Origin: Heterohyrax brucei
Lineage: Eukaryota > Chordata > Mammalia > Hyracoidea > Procaviidae
Reading direction: 5' to 3'
Assembly (NCBI GenBank): GCA_028571685.1
Contig: CM053141.1
Coordinates: 138,350,833-138,414,832 of the forward strand
Length of the DNA: 64,000 nt
In this document: positions 1-12,341 of the stretch, piece by piece
How positions within the stretch are numbered: the first letter of the stretch is position 1
How the letters are laid out: each line of letters begins with the position of its first letter
Position numbers and translations under genes: made by a program
The notes under the pieces: generated by a model
Database searches by the model: none
Told to the model about the DNA's origin: nothing
The model's input: only the letters and a program-made list of their open reading frames with translations

Positions 1-298
1 TCAAGTCTGCTCTTTTTAATAGAGTAGACATGACTTATTTTTTAGAAACAATGTGTGCAGAGCAGGACAGGCATCCTATGCTGAAACATTCCCTTCTGAA
101 TGTACAATGCCATAGCAAATGTTTTCATATGGGTCACAAGGCTTCTGGGAACACTTTGGAACAGTCTTTATAGATTGGTATAGGAAGCCTAGAGAGCAAT
201 CTGATAGTCTCAATAAAAGTCTACACAAAATATGTCCCAATAATTCGCCCTTGGGTTTCGTAGGGTATATGCACAAAGCTGCTCATCACAGTGAACTA
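1..298. other. No recognised feature
   Basis: AT-rich intergenic sequence. Short open frames on both strands overlap and show no family resemblance. Confidence 0.5.
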
Positions 299-669
299 CA
301 GTGTCTGACAATTAAGTTTGCGAACACATCCTAGAAAAAGTGCTACATACCTCATTGTTTAATATCACTATGATCACCTTCAAAGTACTCCCCTTGGGAA
401 GCTACACACTGGCACCAGCACCTAGCTCACCCTTCAAAGCACTTTTTCTAGGATGAGTTTGCCAACTTAATTGTCAGACATCGCCAATGACCGTTCTCAT
501 GGCCATTCCAGAAAAGAATTCCAAAGTTGCTTTGAAGGGCAGACTAGGCGCTGGCATTGTTGCACAGCTTCCCAGGGGAGTGCTTTGAAGGTGACTGTAG
601 TGATATTCAGCAATGAGGTGTGTAACGCTTTTCCTAGGATGAGCTCCGAACCTGATTGTCCATCTTCCT
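299..669. mobile_element. Tc1/mariner-like MITE with long inverted repeats
   Basis: The left end reads gtctgacaattaagtttgcg and the right end is its inverted form, with TA at both borders (297-298 and 670-671). The arms are about 140-165 bp and pair over most of their length, including the cctcattg / caatgagg and agtactcccc / ggggagtgc blocks. At 441-484 the centre holds another copy of the right terminus (ctaggatgagtttgccaact and onward). There is no transposase. The TA target and TIRs point to the Tc1/mariner superfamily. Confidence 0.75.
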
Positions 670-1475
670 TATGTCACGGCAGGGAGCTGGCACAATCCAC
701 GTGCACATCACTGGGGCTGGGCAAGCAAGATCTGAGCGATGTATACTAGCAAGTCCTGTGTAACAATCTCAAGGTCCACAGAGCAATCTGGGGATCTCAG
801 AAACCATGCAGAGGGAAACAACAGAACTATATCTATAATCCAATATCACTTACATAAATTAAAATATATAAATATAAAGTAACTATATTTTTTTGCAATA
901 ACACATGAAACAAAGCAGCATATATTAAACATGTCAAAATGGTTGTCAGTGGAGGGTGGAAATGAAAGTGGGAAACGGATATAAAACAGAAAGGATGAAT
1001 GAATGAGGAAACGGAACCCGGGCCCTTTGTACACCTTTGTACAGGAATTGTAGGTGTGATTAACTGAACCCTTTGCCTCTGCATTCTTAAACAAAAAATA
1101 GCTCGCATTTTCCATGTGTGTGACTTTTACAAGATTCAGAAGCACTGTAACACTAATAGTTGCTCGGAGCCATCACGAAAATAAAAATCCAACAAAAGTT
1201 AAATGTGTATTTACATTTAATAATGTTAAACAAGGACAAAAATGTGTACGAAAGCTATTTTTCCCATAATAATTATTGAAGAATAATTTGTAAAGAGAGG
1301 CTATTGTTTTGAGTCAAGATGGTAAAACTGCCAGGTGTGTTGCATTAATAATAGTAAAGAAAAGCCTTCTGTTATATTAAGAGAGGACTCTTCTAGGTGA
1401 TCTAAGAAGTCTAAGCTTGGAGGAAAAAGACACTCTGAGATAGGCAAGAAGTAGCAGAGAGAGTGTTGTCCCTTG
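670..1475. other. No recognised feature
   Basis: AT-rich DNA with an A/T low-complexity stretch near 850-900. I saw no gene or clear repeat. Confidence 0.4.
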
Positions 1476-3495
1476 TTGGTGTTGTCACATGCCATCAAGT
1501 CAGTTCTAACTCACGGCAACCCGATGCACAGCAGAACGAAACACTGCCCAGTCCTGTGCCACCCTGACAACTGTTGTTATGCTCGAGCCCGTCGTTGCAG
1601 CCACTGTGTCAGTCCAGCTCATTGAGGGTCTTCCTCTTTTTCACGTATCTTATGCTTTACCAGGCAAGATGTCCTTCTCTAGGAATTGATCCTTCCTGGA
1701 AACATGTGCAAAGCATGTGAGATGAAGTCTTACCCTCCGCATTTATACCGGGCATTCTGGTTGTTCTTCTTCCAAGATAGCTTTGTTTGTTATTCTGGCA
1801 GTCCATAGTACATATATTCAACATTATTAATTAACACCAATATGCAAAGATGTTGATTCTTCCATCTTCTTTATTCACTGTCAGTATCATGAACTGAATT
1901 GTGTCCTGCCAAAAACTGTGTGCAGCAGCTTGGCTTGGCCATAATTCTGGGTATTGTGTGATGATCCCATGTGTTCTAAATCCTGCCTCTATGATGTTAA
2001 TGAGGGAGGATGGGCAGCAGTAGTGGTATTGAGGCAAGACTGTAAGATTGTATTGTGTCTTCAGGCCATCTCTTGGGAGACAGAAAGAAAGGGAAGCAGC
2101 CAGAGTTGACGCCCTCGTACCACCGTGAGTGACGCACTGGGAGAAGAGCATGTCCTATGGAGTCGGAGTCCCTGAGCCTCAGAAGCCCTCTGTCCAGGAG
2201 AAGACTGACAACAAAGACCTTCCTCCAGAGCTGATAGGGGACTTCCCCTAGAGCTGATACCCTACAATCTGGACACCTACACTACTGTGAGGAAATATAC
2301 TTCTCTTTGCTAAAGCTACCCACTTGTGGTATTTCTGTTATAGAAGCACCGCGTGACTAAAACACCCAGCTTTCACATCCACGCGAGGAGGTTGAAAACC
2401 CCTGCCTTGGGTCAGCCACAACGTAGTCCTCAAAGTGGCATCTTTGCTTTTTACACTTTAAAGAGATCTTTTGAGCAGATCTGCCCGCTGTCACGCATCT
2501 TTTGATTTCTTGGCTGCTGCTTCCATGGGGGTTGATTTTGAAGCTAAGTAAAACTAAATCCTTGACAATTACAATATTTTCTCTATTTACCGTGATGCTG
2601 TTGATTGCCTCAGGTGTGAGGATTTTACGGTTTCTTGATGTTAAGGTGCAAGCCACACTGACGGTTGTGGTCTTTAGATTTTCATCAGTAAGCACTTCAC
2701 GTCTTCCCTTTTAGCAAGTAAGGTTGTTCTGTCTGTACATCACAGGTTGTTAATGAGTCTTCCTTCAGTCCTGATGCCCTGTTCTTCTTCATATAGGCCA
2801 GCTTTTTGGACGATTTGCTGAGCATACAGATTGAGTAAATACAGCAGAAGGATACAACTCTGGTGCACACATTTTCTAAACTGAAACAGCACAGTATTCC
2901 CTTGTTCTATCTGAACAACTCCCTTTGATCTACGCACAGGTTTTTCATGAGCACAACTGAGTATTCTCGAATTCCCGTTCTTCTCAATGTTATCTGTAAT
3001 TTGTTATGATCCATACAGACAAATGCCTTTGCGTAGTAAATAAAACAGAGGTAAACATCTTTCTGGTATTCTCTATTATGAGCTAGGATCCATCTGACTG
3101 ATGTTAGCAATGACATCCCTCATTCCAAATCCCCTTCTGAATCCATCCTGAACTTCTCGCAGTTTCCTGTCAATGTACTGCTGCAGCCACTTTTGAATGA
3201 TCTTCAGCAAAATTTTACTCGTGTGTGATATTAATGATATTGTTCAATAACATCCTCATCCTATTGGATAACCTGTCTGTGAGATGGATATAAATATGAA
3301 TCTCTTCCAGTCAGCTTGCCAGGTAGTTGTCTTCCAAATTTGTTGGTACAGACAAGTGAGTACTCCCAGGGCCGCATCAGCTTGCTGAAACATCTCAGTT
3401 GGTATTTCATCAACTGCAGTCTTATTTTTTATCAGTGCTTTCAGTGCAACTTGGACCTCTTCCCTCAGTCAATGCTATTTTATATAATTCACCTC
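1476..3495 (-). mobile_element. RTE-class LINE fragment, antisense, split by an LTR
   Basis: On the + strand the element's 3' end comes first (1476-1884) and continues at 2365-3495 with reverse-transcriptase-region sequence such as the inverse of 'ttatgactatgcaaaggc'. The 3' end shares the 'cagttctaactcacggcaacc' block with AfroSINEs, as expected if the RTE supplies the SINE machinery. The reading frame is broken throughout. A MaLR LTR sits between the halves. The same family recurs at 16307, 23679, 24755, 26640 and 44722. Confidence 0.85.
1885..2364 (+). mobile_element. Solo LTR, MaLR (ERVL-type) family
   Basis: The start resembles tcatggattgaattgtgtcc and the end is gtggtatttctgttatagaa...gactaaaaca. 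This is the window's commonest LTR. The end matches the MaLR pattern of a short polyadenylation region followed by 'gccacc...tggtattt...actaaaaca'. It interrupts the RTE, so it is younger. Flanks gtcag/cccag may be a decayed 5-bp duplication. Confidence 0.8.
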
Positions 3496-3937
3496 TATAA
3501 GCAAAGAGGGCCATGTTAACCACCTCTCATCTCTCCTATCTCTTGGTTGGTCCAAAATATCCAAAAACCGTGTGTAGAACTCCACAATCATCATTTTGAA
3601 ATCAACTTTATTTGTCTCATAGGTAACTCTAGCAGCAGACTAGGAAAAGGGGAGATCAAGTTGGTTGTCAGGGAGAGGATGCTATTTTGGCTGAAGTTTG
3701 AAGGATAGTTAGGATCTATGCTGACAAGTGGAAAAGACCTTCCAGGTGTAGGGAACAGTATGAACAATGGCATGGAGACAGGAATGTACTGGGCAAACAC
3801 AGGAACTTGTCTAGAAATGTAGCTATGGCATTAGGCAGCCCTCGGTTGCCACAGCAGCTCAGACTTCTCTAGCTGAAGTTCAACCCATGCAAGGTGCTTT
3901 CAGGCATGCCGTCAAGCACGCTATCTTACACTGAGTA
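3496..3937. other. No firm feature
   Basis: The section near 3600-3830 (gtgtagggaacagtatgaacaatggcatgg) has the flavour of an ancient mammalian interspersed repeat, but I cannot assign it. Confidence 0.3.
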
Positions 3938-4090
3938 GAAACCCTGGTGGCATAGTGGTTAAGTGCTTTGTCGCTATGCAAAAGGCCAGCAGTTTGAATT
4001 CACCAGGTGCTCCTTGGAAGCCCTATAGGGCAGTTCTACTCTGTCCTATAGGGCCATCATGAGTCAGAACTGACTTGATAGCAGTGGGTA
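3938..4090 (+). repeat. AfroSINE, sense
   Basis: Starts gaaaccctggtggcatagtgg (tRNA-derived head with A-box-like word) and ends gagtcagaactgacttgata plus gcagtgggt. This is the standard ~150-bp form. Confidence 0.9.
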
Positions 4091-7000
4091 AATCTTATGC
4101 TGGGTAGGCTTAGAGCCATCAGCTCTGACTTACACCTCATCAAATAGGGAAAGAAAAAAGATCAATTACAGCAAAATACGCTTTTTAAATTTTTTTTTTT
4201 TTTTTTGCCTGATAAGTATTAACTTTACTCTGGCGTTGTTGCCACTTTTTAGGTAAGGGTGTCTGTCTCTGCTAGATTATTTGTTCCCTCCTATTTATTT
4301 TTAATGACAAATCTCTGATGTATTGTAAACATTGGGACATTTGTGTTTCAATTATTCCTGATATCCATGTCTAAAGTGTTATGAAAGGGAAGTGACAAGG
4401 TACCTGTTACACATGAGGAACAATTTGGGGGGCACTGTCCCTGAAGGTCACAGTGTTTAAAACCGAATATCCTATGTGTTTAGAATATCACTATAACGGC
4501 AAAATTAGGCTTAAATTGAAAATGTTTTGTGCTACAGTGTCATCACCCTCTGCTCATGCCTCCCTGCGCCGGGTCTTCTTACAACCTCCTCTGGCCATCT
4601 GTACCTGAGCTGGAAGCAATAGCTTTAGTAGCGAATCAAACCATTACCTGCAGACTCTTCTATTCCTCCAAATCCAGATGTTGGACAGCTGGAGTTCCTT
4701 TCTGTTCCAGAGATCCGAGGGACAGAGGAAATGAGACCAGACACACTGGCCAGAAGCCTGCACAGAGAAGCCTGCATTTTGCATAAGTGTCCTGGGAGCT
4801 GGACCTAAGTAAAGGGATAGAGTTTCCCTTCACTCTCACACAACTAACAAAGAACACCACGTTCCCCTCCCTGCCCCCATATGCTTCGTGGACATGCCTT
4901 CGTGGCTTACTTCAAGCGAAAATATATATATGTCTTTCCTAGTGAAGATCTTGACTAGATTTCCTTTATACACAGTGCACAGTTTATAAGAGAAGCTATA
5001 TTGCATTCCCTGGTTCCTCTTTCTAATGCTGTGTCACAACTCCAGAGGCTCCGTGTCTCTAGTGTTCTTGGTTATGAGCCACAGAAACTAATTCTGGCTC
5101 TGACTTAAGTGGAAAAGGAAAGGACTGAAAACATGGGGTAATGCACAGAATCACGGAAGTCTAGAAGTCCAAGGTTAAAAAAGGAAGCTACATACTGAGG
5201 TTCCCGAACTTGTCTGGGAAGGTCACGATGCTGCCAACTGAGAATGGACTCTGTAGCTGTCACTGCAGGCAACACTGCACTGTGGAATATTCTGCTGGCT
5301 CAATTGCCCTTTGAAACTGGGTGCTGCTATCTGAAGAGATTTACCACTGTTCCCTTTTACTCTGGTTTAGCTTTCAAGGCAAATTTGGAGCTCGTGCATC
5401 TGATTGGCCCAATCCAGGTCACGTGGCCATCCCTGGCCGCCAAAAAACCTTTGAAACGTAGTTGCCTTTTTTTTTCTTCTTTTTTCTTTTTTGCTGTGAG
5501 GCTGCAAAGACTAGAAGAAGACAGTGGGTTTGGCTTTTTCATTTCAGAGTGGGAAGGGGACTCTGTCTCCCACTGTGACTCAAATAGTAAGCTATCCCCT
5601 AAACACTGGATAACAGTTGAGAAGGTGAACAGCCAAAAATAGCTAGAAATGTCCCCTGCAGGCAGGGAGCATCCGGTGTTCTGTACAGAACTGGGCTCCC
5701 GTAAAAACTGTGATATTAAAACCCCACTGTGTTTTCTCTTCCAAGTATATAATGTTGTGTTAAAAATACAATGGAATAAGAGGCTTTTCATAGTAAGCTT
5801 AACTACAGTTGATTGCCAAGATGCTAACCATATTCTTATGCTGAGTCAATATTTACAGTTTTGCAACTTTACTTTCCTATTACCTTTCTTCTCATAAATT
5901 GGTGCTGTGAATTTTTTTTTAAAGAGGTGTACAACTCGTATTACTACAAGATAGAAATGGAAAAAAAGAGAAGTCGAAACAAGAAAGATGTATAGGAAAA
6001 AAATACAACGTAGGAAAAATATGTTAATGAAGATTTTTGTTAGTGCAATAAATCTCAGGTAAATAGAGGAACCATATTTCTTGACTGTTAATAGCTCATC
6101 TCTGTTTACTCTTAGCTTCACTCTATTTATTCAACGAAGTCAAACTTTTCATTTCTGCTTTAGTGATGTCCTATTTATCTTGCCTCTTTTTATGAGCAAT
6201 AGCATTTTAGCTGTCACTGCTGTTACATCAAATGAACTGCCTCACCATTTCCTGTGGCCTTATGGTAAAGTACACTATATTTACCTAATGATTGCATCCG
6301 ATTCTTGTGACCTCAAACCCTAAATGACACTGATGAAAGAGAATCAGTGCAGGAATTAGGTAATTGTCTGTCATTGGGCAACTATCAATTGGAAAATAAA
6401 TTGTATTCCAGACTTAAACATTTTCCTCCATAGAGAGGAAAAGATCTTGTAGGTAAGATCACAAAAAGAGAGAGACCTTTGCTGGAAGAAGGGAACAGGG
6501 CATTTGTGTAATTTCCTTTCAAATCTTAGAAATTTGTGGCTCAGAGTGTGGCTGAAGCCTGTTGACAGGCAAACTTTTCTATCTTTATCAAGCCAGATGA
6601 TATGGTAAGTAGCCTGGTAAGTGTGGGAGGGAACAGGAGGCTAGGCAGATGGTGGGGACAAGGGCAGGGACGAGGGGTGCTAATTAGCTTTTCTTGGCTC
6701 ACCAAGACCAGCAGCAAGGAAATGGCTGCTCCTTAAATGCTACCCTTTTTGTGTCCAGCAAGTGGTAGTCGTTGAGCTTATGATCATGCATAAAACATGC
6801 ACTTCCCCCCACCCTGTTCTTTTTTCTGTTCAAAATGTGGAATTGGTGGAGGTGCATACAATGCAAAAGTATATATTTAAATATTGTATGTAAGAAAAAC
6901 AGATCATATCTCCTTCCATCTTTTACAGTGATCTAAGTGCCTTATGTTAGACACCTGTTCATATTTTGACATCAGCTGATTACAATCCAATGTCATCAAA

Positions 7001-7287
7001 CTATACCTGGATATCTAATAAAAAATCAATCAAATGAGAAGACTGATTAAGAAGCCAAACTTAGTCATAACATCTGGTGTCTAGAGGGAGGATGGCTGAG
7101 AGACAATGAGAAGAAGCATCAGCAGAGTGCACGTCAGAGGTGTTAGAACTGGCCTTTTCCTGAGCACTTGCCAGTTCCAGTGAGTGAGGACTGTATCTGG
7201 ATCGTTCCATCTTTCCACTGAGCTGGGCACAATGGTAATCACTGAGACTCTGTTGAAGTCAATTGGTTTTAGTAAGTCAGTTAATAC
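4091..7287. other. 3.2 kb without recognised genes or clear repeats
   Basis: A T-rich tract lies at 4188-4206 and a homopyrimidine tract (t/c) at about 5466-5492. A CACGTG word is at about 5420. Open frames at 5244-5642 (+) and 5357-5791 (-) overlap on opposite strands and look non-coding. It may hold ancient diverged repeats I cannot recognise. Confidence 0.35.
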
Positions 7288-7403
7288 ATCCAAACCAAAA
7301 AAACAAATTTTCACTGCTGTTGAGTTGATTCTCACTGATAATGACCCTCCAGGACAAAGTAGAACTACTCCACAGAGTTTGCAAGGAGTGCTTGATGGAT
7401 TCA
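7288..7403 (-). repeat. AfroSINE fragment, antisense
   Basis: tgctgttgagttgattctcac followed by gaccctccaggacaaagtag and the tttgcaaggagtgcttgatgg block; the head is missing. Confidence 0.75.
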
Positions 7404-7453
7404 AACACATACACTATTCAATATTTTTATAAATACTGGTCTTATGCTACCCT

Positions 7454-7690
7454 AGGGACAGTGATGGCTCAATGGTAGAATTCTCACCTTCTGTGCAAGA
7501 GACCTAGGTTCCTGGCCGGTCCACCTCAAGTGCAGACACCAGCCGTCTGTCAGGGGCAGCTTGCATGCTTCTTTGATACTGAACTGATTTTAGCAGACCT
7601 TGCAGAATAGAAAGACCTGGTGACCTACTTCCCAAAATCAGCCAATGAAAACCCTGTGGATCACAGTGATCTGATTCCATTTTGCTTGAA
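7454..7690 (+). repeat. SINE with tRNA-Gly-like head
   Basis: The head resembles tRNA-Gly (…ggctcaatggtagaattctc…). The A box TGGCTCAATGG at 7465-7475 fits the pol III consensus exactly. A B-box-like GGTTCCTGGCC lies at 7507-7517. A ~170-bp body follows with aagacctggtgacctacttc and gaaaaccctgtggatcacag, which resembles the body of long AfroSINE variants. It is not a functional tRNA gene, as the T arm is altered and no 3' trailer is seen. Confidence 0.7.
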
Positions 7691-7884
7691 TTCATATGTG
7701 CAACAAAAAAACAATGCCAAGCTAAGCACCAGAAAGCAAAACAGTTGAGATTTTGAAAATGTAGTATCACTGTGGGCACTGATTTTTCTCCATATTGGTA
7801 TACTGCTTCACGTGCTAACATAGATACTTTCAAAACTGGGAAGTAAAAGTCCTAATATCTATTTTTGCGAAGGAAGACAAAAGT

Positions 7885-8095
7885 ATTAGGAATTTACTGA
7901 GCATCTACTATATACCAGATTTTACTTATCTTATTTAATACTTTCAATGCTCCTATGAGGTAGTTCTTTCTGTGCCTTTTACAGATGAGGAAACAGGTTC
8001 ATAGACGTTAGCTTGCTAGATGTCACACAGTGAGTGGCTGAGCAGAACTCACACTGAGTCTACCCAGCTGTACACCCTGTGCACCCCTACTTTCT
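7885..8095 (-). repeat. MIR/L2-core ancient repeat, antisense
   Basis: Contains tgagcatctactatatacca, tatgaggtagt, tacagatgaggaaacaggtt and gtcacacagtgagtggctga in the order of an inverted MIR. These are pan-mammalian and old. Confidence 0.8.
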
Positions 8096-8430
8096 CTTTC
8101 TGATCCCAGATACTTCCTTTGTCCTTCCAAACACACTCAGTGTTATTGCCTAGTGATTCGTCAAGGCAGCCCAGAGCATTTGGCACATCCTTCCCTGCCC
8201 TCAACCCCACGCCACCCAGATCTTCAACTGCTTACCTTGCCTACATTCAAACTGTTTGGGGAACTTTAAAAGAGAACGGTAAAGTGAAATAGTATATTGT
8301 CTACTATCTAACACAGAAAATTCGTTTCATTTCTATTGTTCGAATCTACAACTTCCTTCTACCAAATTTCCAAAACTTCCCATTTCTTTTGTTTCTCTAT
8401 CTTATTCTTGTATTTTTTTTTTTTTTTCCT
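8096..8430. other. No recognised feature apart from a poly-T run
   Basis: A T-run of about 17 bases sits near 8410. Nothing else is recognised. Confidence 0.4.
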
Positions 8431-8697
8431 ATTGGCAGAATCTCATGGTCCGACTCGACGGCACTTGGCTTTGGCACTGGCAGAATCTTTTTTTAAAAGT
8501 AACAAAACTAGTTGCTGTCATTTCCAAACAATGGCAACCTCGCATGCATTAGAATGGAACTGCACTCCATAGGGTTTCACTGCTGTGATTTTTCAAAGCA
8601 GATTGCTAGGTCTTTCTTCTGGAGAAAATCTTAGTGGGCTCAAACTGCCACTCTTTGGGTTAATAGCTGAGGCCTTAGTCATTTGCTTGCGCCAAAC
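8431..8697 (-). repeat. AfroSINE tail fragment plus long-form antisense AfroSINE
   Basis: 8441-8476 is a SINE tail fragment (ccgactcgacggcacttggc). From 8500 an inverted long-form AfroSINE follows, with the extra block caaagcagattgctaggtct and the closing gtttgaactgcc-like region. Confidence 0.65.
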
Positions 8698-8989
8698 AGG
8701 GACTCTGAACAGTCTTTAGATGGAGTAAAGTGTCTGATGTTAACCAGATTCTAAGCCATTTGGGGCAGGTGATGTATCTATGGTTCTAATCTCATTCCTT
8801 AGCATACCACATGCAAAATTTAAAACATGCATCTTAATTAAGTGATAGATTTCCTCCAGTGTCCTCATTAACAAGCAGGACAAATTGTTTTGGAAGCACT
8901 TGAGAGGACACAGTAAATCTGAAACTGAAATAGACCAGTGCTATTTGGATAGAAAAGCCTTACTTTATGTATTTTTATTTCCTATTTAA

Positions 8990-9137
8990 ATAAAACGCAT
9001 TGCTGTTGAGTCTATTAAAACTCATAAGAGAGAGCAGACTGCCCTGTAGGGTTTCCAAGAAGCTGTTGGTAGATTCACACTGCCAACCTTTTGGTTAGAA
9101 GCCTGAAGTCCTAACGACTGTACCACCAAGGCTCCTA
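8990..9137 (-). repeat. AfroSINE, antisense
   Basis: Inverted copy from attgctgttgagtctatt to gactgtaccaccaaggctcc. Confidence 0.85.
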
Positions 9138-9261
9138 TTTCCTATAGTCAGTACTAGTTTGTCTGTAATACATAGTCATGAAAACAAAAAGATTAGATTT
9201 ATTTTCAGACAACAGTAAAGGAAATAAGAAATATCCTCGTTGTAATTCTTACATAAACTGA

Positions 9262-9419
9262 AACAAACCCACTGCTGTGCAGTCGATTCCAACTCACAGC
9301 GACCCTATAGGACACAGTAGAGCCCCATAGAGTTTCCAAGGAGCACCTGATGGATTCCAACTGCAAAGTTTTAAGTTAGCCGTTGTAGTATTTAATCACT
9401 TCACCACCAGGATTTCCAA
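9262..9419 (-). repeat. AfroSINE, antisense
   Basis: Inverted copy with cactgctgtgcagtcgattcc, gaccctataggacacagtag and caccaggatttcc. Confidence 0.9.
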
Positions 9420-9718
9420 TTCTTACATAGAGAGAGAACTGGAGAATATTAAAAAATACATATATCTTGATTCATGACACCAAGAGTGCTCTGCTCAAAA
9501 GATGTATAAACAAATATCTCTAATATACTTACGAGAAGTGACAGACTGGTGAGAGGCCAGGGTACTTAGCTCTGCCATTGTGTATTGCTCTACTCACATG
9601 TGGGTGCCTTTGGACACATGGTGAAGGGGACATGAGGGCATTTCATCACCTGCAATGTCTAGTATGGAACATCTGATGCCTGAAAGAGTTTTATGACTTG
9701 GTTGAAAGGACAGGACAG
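9420..9718. other. No recognised feature
   Basis: Unique-looking sequence between a SINE and an LTR. Confidence 0.4.
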
Positions 9719-10171
9719 TGTCATGGATTGAGTTGGGCCCCTCCCATAATGCATGTAGCAGCTTGGCTAGGCCATGAGGATGCCTGGTGGTATGTCACAC
9801 TCCTGTTGTAAATCCTGACTTTATGATGTTAATAAAGGAAGAAGGATGGTGGTTGTGTTAGTGAGGCAGGACTTAATCTATAAGATTGTATTGTGCCTTG
9901 AGGCAGTCTCTTTGGATACAAAAGGAAGAAGCTAGCAGAGAGGTTTGGGGACCTCATACCACCCAGAAGCAGTGCAGGCATTAGAGGCCACGGACGAATT
10001 CAGGGGAGTACTGACAAGGACCTTGCTCCAGAGCCAACAGAGAAAGACTTCTAGAGCTGATGCTCTGAATTTGGAGCTTCAGCCTGCTTTTCTGTGAGAA
10101 AATAAACTTCTCTTTGTTAAAGCCATCTAGTTGTGGTATTTCTGTCACAGCAGCACCAGGTGACTAAGACA
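9719..10171 (+). mobile_element. Solo LTR, MaLR family
   Basis: Starts tgtcatggattgagttgg and ends gcaccaggtgactaagaca, with the polyadenylation word aataaa in gaaaataaacttctc. Flanks gacag and ggcag differ at one base and fit a 5-bp target duplication. Confidence 0.85.
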
Positions 10172-10867
10172 GGCAGATGGCTTAAAAGCCAAAAACTTAG
10201 ACGCTGGATTCCAAATGAGTGCTATAGATGATAAAGCCATAGGACTTCAAAGGAAAAATGGCATCTTAATTATTCTGAATATTTGGTTCACTTAATTTTT
10301 AAAAATAAAAATGTTGGACTCATTCCCCTGCCGCTTCCCTTTTTCTTCTAACTGTTGAGAACTGGTTTCACCATCCCTTACTTTGAGATCCACCCAGATT
10401 AAATCCTTTAAAGGAAGTATATAGTAAATGAAAGAAACTCAGAAGTAATGTTTAGAGAAATGAAACTTAATTTCTCATAAATGACAATAGGTTTCTGAAA
10501 ACACTGTGAAGGAATTGATTAAAGCTACCACAGGGTGATTTTCTCAAGTGACCATTGCCTTGGCAAAACTTGCTTTTAGCGGTAGCTTGCGTCTCAGCCT
10601 GTCTGACCTACTTACTTTTGGTATGTAAATGTATACAGGCTTGCATGGCTCTGAATGTAACTTAAGATTCCCAGGGAGACTGAGGGCAGGAGCAGTGTTC
10701 TGAATTTTCTTTATGTTCTCTATAGCAATATTTCATAACTCACCGTCCCATGATTTCTTTTGATAAACATAAATCTCATCCACTCCTTACAAAAGTGGAA
10801 AAGACCATTGGAAAGCAGGAACTTTCTGTCTTTCCCTACCACCCACAAACTGACCATCACAGCTCTT
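10172..10867. other. No recognised feature
   Basis: AT-rich intergenic sequence without convincing repeats or coding frames. Confidence 0.4.
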
Positions 10868-12185
10868 TTTTGTGTATATATTTTTATTTATGTTCTTGTT
10901 GTTATTGAGAATATACACAGCAAAATATGCACCAGTTCAACTGCTTCTGCATGTACCATTTAGTGTCAATGATTGCATTCTTCAGGCTGTATAACCATTC
11001 TCATCCTTTTTTTCAGTGTTGTTCCTTTCCCATTCACATACATTTCCTGTCCTCTAAGGTTCCTATCTAATTTCAAAAGTTACTCTTGCTAATTTGCTCT
11101 CCCGGAGACAATTCTTTAATAAGCATAATGCTCAAAGTAGGTGTTTTTTATTGGTAAAGTCAAACTGTCGTTTGGTTTTGACTTCAAGGGATATTTTTGG
11201 TTCAAGGCTTAAAGATTATCTTAGGGCAACAGTTTCAGGAATTCATCCAGTCTTCATAGTTCCAGGCAGTCTGGAGTCCCTAATGATTTTAAATTCTATA
11301 TTTTCTGCTTTTGATCAGGATTCTTTCATGGAACCTTTGATTAAAATATTCAGTAATAGTGGCTGAGCACCATCCAGTTCTTCTGGTCTCATGGTGAAGG
11401 AGGCAGTTGTTCATGGAGGCAATTAGCCACAGATTCCATATCCTCTTTCTATTCCTGACTCTCCTCTTTCTGTTCCAGGTAGATAGAGGCTAATTGTTCT
11501 GCCTTAGGAGGCTGCAAGCAAGATTTTAAGAGCTCAGGAAGTGGAAGGTAGAACAGTGGAACTAGATGGCCCTGGGTTTAACTGGGATGTCATGTGAAAC
11601 CACGACCCTAAACCTCCAACCAAGAAATCAAATCCTATGAGGTTTTTTATTGTTCTTAACCAGCCTCAGCAGCTACTGTTTTTTGTGTGTGTGATTGCTG
11701 AGAATATATCTATCACACAACTTTGTTAATTCACCTTTTTGCAGGTATACAAATTACTGACAGCAATTTCAATAACTGGTCCTGAAACCCTACCCTTAAT
11801 CAACATAATGTTCCCATCACTGTTTCCCCTCTCCAGCTAGGTAATAGGCTGTGTTCTCTATACATTTGTCTTTTCTTGTCTTTTTATGTGGCTGAGGTCC
11901 TTTTATAGATAACTTATTTAACCCAGTATAATGTTTTCCAGCTCCATCCATATGTAACATATATCAAGTTTTCATTTCTCCTACTGGTTGAGTAGTATTC
12001 CATTGTATGTGTGTACTACATTTTGTCTAGCTATTTATCAGTTGGTGGGCATTTAGTTGTTTTCACCTTTGGCTCTTAAGAATAGTACTGCAATGAACAC
12101 TGGTGCACAAGTCTCTGTTTTAGTCTCTGCTTTCCAGTCTTTTGAGGATAAACCCAGGAGTGGAATTGCTAGGTCATATAGATAG

Positions 12186-12341
12186 TTTGGGGGACTGTGG
12201 TGGCAAAGGGGCTAAGTACTACAGCTGCTAACCAAAAGGCTAGCAGTTCAAATCTACCAGGCGCACTGTGGAAACTTGATGCAGCAGCTCTGCTCTGTCC
12301 TTTAGTGTCACTATGAGTTGGAATTGACTCAATGGCCATGA
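12186..12341 (+). repeat. AfroSINE, sense
   Basis: gggggactgtggtggcaaag head and gagttggaattgactcaatg tail; it interrupts the L1. Confidence 0.85.

Noticed and set aside
5244..5791. Open frames of 132 (+) and 144 (-) codons
   Set aside because: They overlap on opposite strands, span a homopyrimidine tract, and show no recognisable protein.
7454..7530. Functional tRNA-Gly gene
   Set aside because: B box and T arm do not fit a working tRNA, no terminator T-run follows, and a SINE body continues directly.
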